Shown here: positions 57,887-64,000 of the stretch, piece by piece
Position numbering within the stretch: position 1 is the first letter of the stretch
Layout: each line of letters begins with the position of its first letter
From: Candidatus Binataceae bacterium
GTDB taxonomy: Bacteria; Desulfobacterota; Binatia; Binatales; Binataceae
DNA: 64,000 bases
Direction: 5' to 3'
Assembly: GCA_035508495.1 (NCBI GenBank)
Contig: DATJMX010000010.1
Location: 22,051-86,050 of the forward strand
Made by a program: the position numbers and the translations under genes
The notes under the pieces: model-generated
The model's input: the letters and a program-made list of their open reading frames with translations, nothing else
Database searches by the model: none
Told to the model about the DNA's origin: nothing

Positions 57887-59413
57887 TTACATCTCGTCCG
57901 GGAGCACCGCGAGCGTGGAGAGGCCGGTGTATTCACGAATGGCTTGCGCCGAGTAAATGCGCTGATCGCGCCATTCCTCGAAGAACGCCGCCGCAAGCCC
58001 GAGCACAAAGCCCAGTGCGATTGCCGCTATAAAGTTCAGCGCGACGTTGGGAAAGATCGGCAGCAGCGGATCCGTCGGCGCCTGCACGATACTGACGTTC
58101 AAAATCCGATGCTGATTGAGTGCTTCGGCGGCCCGCGCCTCTTCGCCCTTGCGGATGTAAGAAAGATACGCGTCCTTGTCGGCGTCGACTTGCCGCTGCA
58201 GGCGCTCGATCGTCACGCCGTCGGTGGTGAGCGAGTTCATCCGCTGGCGATTACGGTCGAGCTCGGAGGTGAGCGTGTCGCGGCTCGCTGCGAGTGCCGC
58301 AACCTGGGTGCGCGATTGCGCCAGTTCTGCATCGAGGGCGGCCCAGGTCGGATTGATGTCGTTGGTCGATTCCTGGACTTCGGTGTGATTCTCGCGACTG
58401 AGTATCCTGCGCGCCGCGTCGAGCTTGGCATCGATATCGCGAATCCGCTGGCTGGTCGGCTGGTAGCGGCTCAGCAGCTCGGCGCGCTCCGCTTCCATCT
58501 GAAGGACCTGCGGCTTGAGCTGCGACAGCGCCAGGTTCTGGACCACGCGCGACTCCTTGAGCGTGTAATGGGGCGTTTCTTTGAGCTGCGCGTCGAGCGA
58601 GCTTATCTGCTGCGTGGCGCCGCTCAGCTGGCTCAGGGTTTTTCGATATTCAGTATCGAGCGTGTAGTACTCGAGCACCGACTGCGACTTCTGATCGCCG
58701 AGGCTCATGATCCCGGTCTGGATCTGCGCGGCCCGCAGCGCTTCTTCCGAATGATGCAGTTTGTCGCGCAGCAGGTTGGCCTGGGCCTCGAAGAAGCTCT
58801 CGGCCTGCGGATCGTGCGAGACCCGCGCGTGCAGCGCGAGATACGCGTCCATCAGGCGGCGCAGGAATTTTTGCGACCAAGCCGCATCGTGGGCGCGGAA
58901 GACGACTTCGATCACGTTCGAGCGATTGATAAGCGAGACCCGCACATGGCTCTGGAGCTTCAGGATTTCCGCGTCATGGTCGGTAAGATGCGGCATCCGA
59001 TGCAGCGCGCCGTACATAAAACCCGGGATCCCGGTAACGAGGCCGAGCGCGCGCGAGGCCTGCTGCGCCGGACCGCCCTCGGCCGGTGCCTCTTCACCTT
59101 CGAGGGCGTCTTCGATGAGATATGGATTAGTCAGTATCTCGACTTCGGAGTTGAGCTCTTCCTCGGTCACGGGATTGGCAATGTTGCGCGGCGTGTCGAC
59201 GTCCTGCGTCACGCCCGGCGAGGACAGAATTGACGCGGCGTTGGGCAGCACCAGTACCTTGCTGCGCGACTCGTAAAGCGGCGGCCAGATGAGCGAGCCG
59301 GCCGCGACGATCCCGACCACGAACAGCATCACGCGTTGAATCAACGTCCGGCGGCGGAATATCACTTCGATCCAGTATTGAATGTCACGCATAAACTGTT
59401 CTTCCCGCGTCAC
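57887..59413 (-). CDS. GumC/Wzz-type polysaccharide chain-length determinant
   Basis: 508 residues. Two membrane helices (about 25-45 and 465-485) flank a periplasmic region with a Wzz fold (PPLYESRSKVLVLP) and long coiled coils (about 200-430, for example LRDKLHHSEEALRAAQIQTG). The C-terminal PLLPIFPNVALNFIAAIALGFVLGLAAAF carries the proline-rich motif of Wzz proteins. It sets polymer length and couples to Wza. No kinase domain is attached. The GTG start overlaps the upstream stop (GTGA, 59410-59413); an ATG at 59392 is an alternative. Confidence 0.92.
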   Translation of the reverse strand: MTREEQFMRDIQYWIEVIFRRRTLIQRVMLFVVGIVAAGSLIWPPLYESRSKVLVLPNAASILSSPGVTQDVDTPRNIANPVTEEELNSEVEILTNPYLIEDALEGEEAPAEGGPAQQASRALGLVTGIPGFMYGALHRMPHLTDHDAEILKLQSHVRVSLINRSNVIEVVFRAHDAAWSQKFLRRLMDAYLALHARVSHDPQAESFFEAQANLLRDKLHHSEEALRAAQIQTGIMSLGDQKSQSVLEYYTLDTEYRKTLSQLSGATQQISSLDAQLKETPHYTLKESRVVQNLALSQLKPQVLQMEAERAELLSRYQPTSQRIRDIDAKLDAARRILSRENHTEVQESTNDINPTWAALDAELAQSRTQVAALAASRDTLTSELDRNRQRMNSLTTDGVTIERLQRQVDADKDAYLSYIRKGEEARAAEALNQHRILNVSIVQAPTDPLLPIFPNVALNFIAAIALGFVLGLAAAFFEEWRDQRIYSAQAIREYTGLSTLAVLPDEM

Positions 59414-60159
59414 GGAATTGGCGACAGCGAGAGATAAGGTTCGATCGGCAGCAAGTCGCGCACGTACTGCTTGATCGCGAGGTCGGCGTTAGCGATACCG
59501 CTGCGCGGCACGTAAACCACGTCGGCGGGCAACAGGGCCATGTCGTCGCTGCCGGGCTTGCCGCGGTCGAGCGCCTTGAGATTGATAGGAGTCTCGTCGA
59601 TATTGCCGCAGGCGTCGCGCCGCGCGACGACGACATTGGCCGGCCCAGCCTCCGGGGTAAGGCCCCCGGCGGCCGAGATCGCCTGCGCCGCCGTCATCCC
59701 GGGATGCATCGGGAATTCGCCGGGCTTGGTCACCTGGCCTGCCACGTAGATCACCCGGCCGGGCATCGAGGTGACCAGCACCGAGGCTTCGGGAAAGCGC
59801 AGCTCGGTCGAGTACGCCTTATCGAGCATCGAGGCGAGCTCGTCGGTGGTGCGCCCGCCGGCCTGCAGGTCGCCGACCAGCTTCAGGCTGATAATACCGT
59901 CGGGACGGACAGTAATTTCCTTTTGATCAAACTCAGGACTGAGATAGAAAGATATAGACAGTTGATCGCCGGGTTGAATTATATAGTGAGATTGATCGCC
60001 GCTTTGGTCGGAAATACTAGGTAAAGCACTTAAGCATAATTTACTAGATGGAGCAGCGGCGGCGGATTTGATGTCCCCATTTGAAGCAGTCGATGCGCAC
60101 GCGGCGAAGCCCAACGTGCACACGAGGAAGCCAATGGAAATCATCTTCATATCCATCAT
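59410..60159 (-). CDS. Outer-membrane polysaccharide export lipoprotein (Wza-like)
   Basis: 249 residues. Lipobox LGFAAC (Cys at about 21), then the poly-export domain YIIQPGDQLSISFYLSPEFDQKEITVRPDGIISLKLVGDLQAGGRT described here as the standard PES motif, and one SLBB domain (VYVAGQVTKPGEFPMHPGMTAAQAI). It forms the outer-membrane polysaccharide channel. First gene of the 16-gene operon. The 5' end of the gene is more AT-rich than the rest. Confidence 0.93.
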   Translation of the reverse strand: MMDMKMISIGFLVCTLGFAACASTASNGDIKSAAAAPSSKLCLSALPSISDQSGDQSHYIIQPGDQLSISFYLSPEFDQKEITVRPDGIISLKLVGDLQAGGRTTDELASMLDKAYSTELRFPEASVLVTSMPGRVIYVAGQVTKPGEFPMHPGMTAAQAISAAGGLTPEAGPANVVVARRDACGNIDETPINLKALDRGKPGSDDMALLPADVVYVPRSGIANADLAIKQYVRDLLPIEPYLSLSPIP

Positions 60160-60228
60160 TATGATTCATATGAGATCATCCTGTCGCCCTTTGGCACTGT
60201 GTTGTTAACTTGCCGAACGTCGAGTGAT

Positions 60229-60241
60229 GTTACTGAGTAAC
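60229..60241. promoter_or_regulatory. Palindrome upstream of the polysaccharide operon
   Basis: GTTACT-G-AGTAAC is a perfect 6-bp inverted repeat, 70 bp before the wza-like start and in the divergent gap 60160-60362. It is a candidate operator for the 16-gene operon. No consensus sigma-54 site is present here. The rest of the gap shows nothing else I can name. Confidence 0.4.
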
Positions 60242-60362
60242 TCAACTCGGTGGGCGATTGGCTAATGCCTGCAGATTCATCAGTTCGTCCCAGTCAAGAC
60301 ATTGAGAAGTAGCAACTGAGCAAAACGCTTACATAGTCGTGGAGTATATTGAGGTGATAACG

Positions 60363-60875
60363 TTGCCCAACATAGCGAGGCGAAGAATAGATCTGACCAG
60401 GGATTGGAGAACGGATGTCGGTCGCGCAACTCGCATCGCGATCCTGCTCCTGGCTGCGTCCGCGGTCGTCGGGACGTGACCCGCGGTTTGCGCCGATCAG
60501 ACCGAGCCGGGCGCTGGCAACTCGGTGGCGCAGATGCTTGCCGCGAAGTCACCGTTCGTGCAATCCGCCTACAAGCTAATCGTGACCCGGGGGCATCAGA
60601 TCAAGGACGAGAGCATCCGCAGCGCGATCCTCGATGCGTTCGCGAACGAGCGCACCTGCGTGAAGCATCGCGCGGGACTTTCAGATGCAAACAAGACAAA
60701 GATCGTGGCTGAGCTCAAGAGCGCGGGGCTTATCGATGGTGCCGACGGTGCAATGTTTCCGGGCTGCGTGATCGCCGGCATATTTCCCGCGCTCGTCGAC
60801 GACGGCGGCGCGTTCCCTCGTCTGCCGATGCGTTTCTTTGCCAAGCCAGGCAGTTTGTTCCACGGGCATCATTCA
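60363..60875 (+). pseudogene. Disrupted exported protein gene (possible HD-phosphohydrolase N-terminus)
   Basis: A TTG at 60363, after GAGGTGATAACG, opens a frame with a basic N-terminus and a signal peptide core RIAILLLAASAVVGT. The frame then meets TGA at 60477-60479 and continues in the same frame as PAVCADQTEPGAG, a normal cleavage region. Downstream, KSPFVQSAYKLIVTRGHQIKD and FFAKPGSLFHGHHS are encoded before homology stops at about 60875, where recombinase-element sequence begins. FHGHH may be the start of an HD-type metal motif. The gene is broken twice: a nonsense codon in the signal peptide and loss of its 3' end. Confidence 0.65.
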
Positions 60876-60902
60876 ACCTTGTCTTTCGTAGTCCCGTGGG
60901 TC

Positions 60903-61010
60903 TTATGCCGATATCGGCATAACACACATTATGCCGACTTCCGGATTATGCCGCGTTTTTCAAACGGGTCAGCGTGGCTCATGGGGCGCGCGCGAGAGAT
61001 GTCGGCATAA
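60903..61010. repeat. RIT terminal repeat cluster
   Basis: A perfect 20-bp palindrome TTATGCCGATATCGGCATAA at 60903-60922 is followed by TTATGCCGA at 60929-60937, TTATGCCG at 60946-60953 and the inverted TCGGCATAA at 61002-61010. The last copy abuts the ritC stop codon. Such iterated short motifs are expected recombinase binding sites at the element end. Confidence 0.75.
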
Positions 61011-62006
61011 TTAGAGCCCTTCGAGGAAGGCGAGCATCTCATCGGTTGGGCGATCGCGACCGGGCGCGAGTGCAACTGGCTGCGTTTTCGCCATCGCTTT
61101 TTCCTTCAGCTCGATATCGGCGTGGACGTACATTTGAGTGCTTTCGACGGACTCGTGTCCGAGCCAGAGCGCGATCACGGTTCGATCGACACCGTTCTGG
61201 AGTAGCTGCATCGCAGCGCAGTGGCGCAGCACGTGGGGTGTTACGCGCTTCCCTTTGAGGGTTGGGCAGGTCCTGGCAGCCAACTCGACATGCTTGCGAA
61301 CGATCCGCTCGACGGCATCGCGGCTGAACCGATCGCCGCGATTGCTTACGAACAGCGGCTCGCTATCGGCGCCGCCGCGCTCAGCAAGCCACACACGGAG
61401 CGCTTCCACACAGTCTTTTCGGAGCGGTGTTGTACGCTCTTTTCGTCCCTTGCCCATGCATCGCACGTGCGGCCCGGTGTCAAGCACCACGTCGCCGCAG
61501 GTCAGATGGATCAGCTCCGACACGCGAAGACCGGTCTGTAAGGCGAGCAGAAGGAGCATTCGATCGCGACGGCCCGATCGAGTCGTTGGATCGGCGACCC
61601 GGATGAGAGCTTCGATCTCGGCGCGGGTGAGGAAGTTGATGGTTCGCTTTTCGTATCGCTTGGACGGCATCGCCAGTACCTGCTGACAGTGATGCAGAAG
61701 CTGCGGCTCATTGCCGGCGACGTAGTTGAAGAAGGACCGGATCGCTGACAGCCGCGTATTGCGGCTGCGCGCGACATTGCCGCGTCTGGTCTCGACGAAG
61801 GTCAGGAAGCTTCCGATCAGATCGGTGTTGATATCGGCGATCTGAAGCTGGGTTGGCTCGCGCTTGAGTCGGTCCGCCGCATACCTCAACAGCAGCCGGA
61901 AGGTGTCGCGATAGCTCGCCACCGTATTAGGACTGGCGTGGAGCTGGGTCGCGAGGCGTTCGGTGAAGAAGCGCTGCACATAGATCGGGAGCGGATGCCG
62001 CTTCAT
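61011..62006 (-). CDS. ritC: Tyrosine recombinase, third gene of RIT trio
   Basis: 331 residues, intact. The N-terminal SAM-like DNA-binding domain is followed by the catalytic domain with R161 (TGLRVSELIHLTC), K188 (GKGRKER), H258-x2-R261 (TPHVLRHCAAM), H284 (WLGHESVE) and the nucleophile Y293 (TQMYVHAD). All catalytic residues of the family are present. Its ATG overlaps the ritB stop. Confidence 0.92.
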   Translation of the reverse strand: MKRHPLPIYVQRFFTERLATQLHASPNTVASYRDTFRLLLRYAADRLKREPTQLQIADINTDLIGSFLTFVETRRGNVARSRNTRLSAIRSFFNYVAGNEPQLLHHCQQVLAMPSKRYEKRTINFLTRAEIEALIRVADPTTRSGRRDRMLLLLALQTGLRVSELIHLTCGDVVLDTGPHVRCMGKGRKERTTPLRKDCVEALRVWLAERGGADSEPLFVSNRGDRFSRDAVERIVRKHVELAARTCPTLKGKRVTPHVLRHCAAMQLLQNGVDRTVIALWLGHESVESTQMYVHADIELKEKAMAKTQPVALAPGRDRPTDEMLAFLEGL

Positions 62007-62951
62007 CGCGACTCCCTCCCGGCGAGGTTACGTTCCGCACGTTCGCAAGCAAGCCGCAACAGTTCCGGGATTGCCTCGATGTACCAGTAGGTGAGATCAG
62101 GCCTTGCATGCCCCAGATAGGTGCTGAGCTTGAGCATCTCGCGATCGGGATCGAGACCACAACGATACCAGTCCATCATCGTGCGCACCGCGAACGTATG
62201 GCGGAGATCATGGATGCGCGGACCGCGGCCATGTTTATTGAACGACTGCGGCTCGCGAAGGCCGTTTCGCTGGCAGACCAGCGCGAAGTTGTAGCGGGCG
62301 CAGCAGTCGGTCGGGCGCTCGCCATTCTCGAGCAGGAAGAATGCGGCTCGGCCTGCTCCCAGGATACGATTGCGTTCTGATCGATAGGCCTTGAGTCGTT
62401 CAGTTGCACAAGGCGAGATCGGAACGAAACGGCTCTTGCGGTTCTTCGCGCGGCGGATCGTCAGAACGCCTTGCTTGAGATTCGACATCCTCTTCGTCGA
62501 GAGCGAGGGCTTCGTTCACGCGGAGCCCGGTCACAGCGATCAGTCCGAACAGAGTCGAACAGGTCCAGCCGCGCAGCCCGTACGATGATGGAAGCCGCGC
62601 CGCCTCAGCCACGATCTCGGCGATCCGATCGTCCTTATAGATGTAGGGGCGAGTCCGGCGCGGTCTGCTGGTTATCAGCGCCCGTGGCGGAACTTCGGTT
62701 CAGGCATCGAAGCCCTGAAGCCAGCCGGCAAAGACTCGCACCGTACTGAGCCGGGCCAGCCACGTCAGGTTGTTGGCCGAGCCATAGTGCTCCTTCCAGC
62801 GCAGGAACAGATCGATCGTTATGTGGTCAGCCCGTTCGCGGTCGGCGAACTCCGCGAACTTGCGCAGCACCCGTTCCGCGAAGAAGAGATCGAAGCCGAG
62901 GCTGCGGCGCATGGCGATGTACTGTTTTAGGTGGACGGCGAGAGTGATCAT
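62003..62951 (-). pseudogene. ritB: Tyrosine recombinase, second gene of RIT trio, broken
   Basis: Starts at an ATG overlapping the ritA stop. The N-terminal domain (LAVHLKQYIAMRRSLGFDLFF) runs to an in-frame TGA at 62700-62702 (GWLQGFDA-stop-TEVPP), beyond which the same frame continues through LIAVTGLRVNEALALDEEDV. Near 62482 one extra A shifts the frame to LKQGVLTIRRAKNRKSR, and the remainder has HDLRHTFAVRTM, YLGHARPDLTYWYIEA. One nonsense codon and one frameshift inactivate an otherwise complete gene. Confidence 0.8.
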
Positions 62952-63311
62952 CGGGTGCCTCCTCCAACCGGCCATGGGAGTGCGATCAAGCGCAGCGCTT
63001 CGATGTCGTACTTCGCATAGATCGTGGTGGTCATGCGCGAGCGATGGCGCAGCACGTCCCCGATCTCGTCGAGCGACGCACCCTTGCGGAGCATCTCAGT
63101 CGCTAGACTGTGGGCAGCAGGTGCGAGCCGACCCACTCTGCGGAGGCTTCATGCCAGTCTTAGCGAACGCCTCCCGCAGGACGCTGTTTAGGATCTGTCC
63201 ATCCTTGAAGGGCACGTGCGGTCCTTGCTCCGAGACGAACAGTACACGAGAGACGCCAGCACGCCCGTTTCTGAGGTAATCCACGATCGCTTCGCCCACG
63301 TGAAGGCGTTC
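62948..63311 (-). pseudogene. ritA: Tyrosine recombinase, first gene of RIT trio, truncated and frameshifted
   Basis: Only the C-terminal third remains: ERLHVGEAIVDYLRNGRAGVS, LFVSEQGPHVPFKDG, then after frame changes near 63110-63125 AAHSLATEMLRKGASLDEIGD, VLRHRSRMTTTIYAKYD and ALPWPVG. The expected HLLRH catalytic motif would read correctly if one base were restored in CTGCTGCCCACAG, so the lesion falls on the catalytic arginine. The 5' two-thirds are absent, replaced by Rhs-related sequence. Confidence 0.78.
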
Positions 63312-64000
63312 GGCGGCTCATCGTTTTCCTATGACGCGTTTGGCCGGCGGTACTCCGCCAGTCTTTCGGGAAACGGGACTTCAAATTATCTCAGCGATGG
63401 AGTCTGGGAAATTCAGAACAGCAATTCGAGCCGGCTGGATCAGTTCTTTCGGATGCCTGGCACCGGAGAGGTATTGAACTACTCAAGCAAGACGGGATCA
63501 ACAACTACGAATCTCATTCCCATTCACGATTCGCAAGGGCAGTACGATTGCTCTGATAAATCCGACAACCGGCAGTCTTCAAACACTTTATATTTATGAC
63601 CCGTTCGGCGGCGTCACCACGGCTGGCAACTCAAGCAACTTTCCGTTCCTGTTCGCGGGAATGGAGTATGATGGCGCTACGAGCTTGTTCCATACGCTCA
63701 ACAGGTACTACAGTCCGCAACTTCAACGTTGGCTGTCCGAAGATCCAGTCGGCGTCCGTGGCGGAAGCACAAACTTTCCGTCGTATGCTGGAAACGACCC
63801 CATCGATAAAATTGATCCGACGGGACTTGAAATCGACCCAGTTACCGGAATTGATGATGGAAGCGCACTATCAGATGGTGCGTTGGCTTCGGTAGAACCT
63901 ACCTCCCTTGGCATGCCCGCCGCGTTTGAAGGGAGGTACTCCTTGGGCGTCGCCAAGCCCGGACCGGGTAGTGTAAAGGCTGCGTCGCACGGCGGCTCAA
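63300..64000 (+). pseudogene. Rhs-repeat protein, C-terminal core, frameshifted and open at window edge
   Basis: From about 63306 the plus strand encodes FSYDAFGRRYSASLSG and NLIPIHDSQG. At about 63540 (CAAGGGCAGTACG) one surplus G shifts the frame; the next frame continues STIALINPTTG, LYIYDPFGGVTT, FAGMEYDGATSLFHTLNRYY, SPQLQRWLSEDPVGVRGG and NDPIDKIDPTGL. The last segments are the diagnostic Rhs/YD core end. The variable tip begins at about 63826 and remains open at base 64000. The 5' end is missing because the recombinase remnant starts there. A sequencing error in the G run is possible. Confidence 0.75.

Larger units (their letters stand above)
60903..63311. mobile_element. Truncated recombinase-in-trio (RIT) element
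   Basis: Three minus-strand tyrosine recombinase genes with ATGA overlaps at both joints (62948-62951 and 62003-62006) make the ritA-ritB-ritC layout of RIT elements. The ritC side retains TTATGCCGA-type inverted and direct repeats. The ritA side is cut off inside the gene, and no matching repeat is found near 63300. Two of the three recombinases are broken, so the element is probably immobile. Confidence 0.75.

Noticed and set aside
57134..59233. Plus-strand open frame of about 699 codons opposite the ExeA-like and GumC-like genes
   Set aside because: It is the antisense shadow of two convincing minus-strand genes. Its product is rich in Arg, Leu, Val and His with no family motif, as expected from GC-biased third codon positions.

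Overview
The window is GC-rich, densely packed chromosomal DNA of a Gram-negative bacterium. It carries an outer-membrane polysaccharide export lipoprotein, lipoproteins and sigma-54 machinery. The gene mix (amidohydrolase, molybdopterin oxidoreductase, FAS1/MaoC-type dehydratase, pyruvoyl arginine decarboxylase, HPF, a DksA-like protein, DUF2844/DUF3443) suggests a soil or sediment deltaproteobacterium-like or Binatota-like lineage. That placement is an inference; there is no rRNA or marker gene to settle it.

Layout. 1-6.3 kb: catabolic/redox genes, with a molybdopterin oxidoreductase flanked by two copies of a palindromic repeat, then a pyruvoyl-dependent arginine decarboxylase. 6.3-14.4 kb: a degenerate sensor-kinase ATPase, a relic of a sigma-54 activator, a DUF2844/DUF3443 pair, an NtrC-type regulator followed by an HPt protein, a pteridine-reductase-like SDR, a dual-specificity phosphatase, YceI and aquaporin Z. 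14.4-25.4 kb: a CPA2 antiporter, CBS and CYTH proteins, a regulator plus sugar nucleotidyltransferase module, HPF, a DksA-like protein with an AT-hook, a universal stress protein, a three-gene REC-PAS / PAS-kinase / REC relay and a radical SAM protein. 25.6-33.6 kb: a TetR-HlyD-ABC export operon, tRNA-Arg(UCG), an enoyl-CoA hydratase, a DUF885 protein and an RMD1/DUF155 protein.

33.7-60.2 kb is an exopolysaccharide island. On the plus strand lie a second copy of the regulator plus nucleotidyltransferase module, a decayed GT39-like glycosyltransferase, a Crp/Fnr regulator, a sulfotransferase and a secreted parallel beta-helix protein. On the minus strand a 16-gene operon runs from a Wza-like exporter at 60.16 kb to 40.77 kb with mostly 4-bp start/stop overlaps. 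It encodes export (Wza, GumC-type co-polymerase), an ExeA-like ATPase with LysM, a CpsD-like protein without P-loop lysine, a nucleotide-sugar trio (dehydrogenase, acetyltransferase, aminotransferase), the initiating phosphoglycosyltransferase, flippase, FemAB-like transferase, two glycosyltransferases, two deacetylase-like proteins and a short UDP-sugar dehydrogenase. It ends with a 942-residue O-antigen-polymerase-like membrane protein fused to a beta-helix domain paralogous to its convergent neighbour. This Wzx/Wzy-type locus resembles XrtA-associated EPS loci, but no exosortase is visible.

60.2-64 kb is a decayed mobile region: a disrupted exported-protein gene with a stop codon in its signal peptide, a truncated recombinase-in-trio element (one intact and two broken tyrosine recombinases) with TTATGCCGA repeats at one end, and a frameshifted Rhs-repeat gene that runs off the window.

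The most unusual items are the polymerase/beta-helix fusion, the duplicated regulator plus nucleotidyltransferase module (one copy behind a sigma-54-like promoter), the DksA/AT-hook protein and the degenerate CpsD-like protein.
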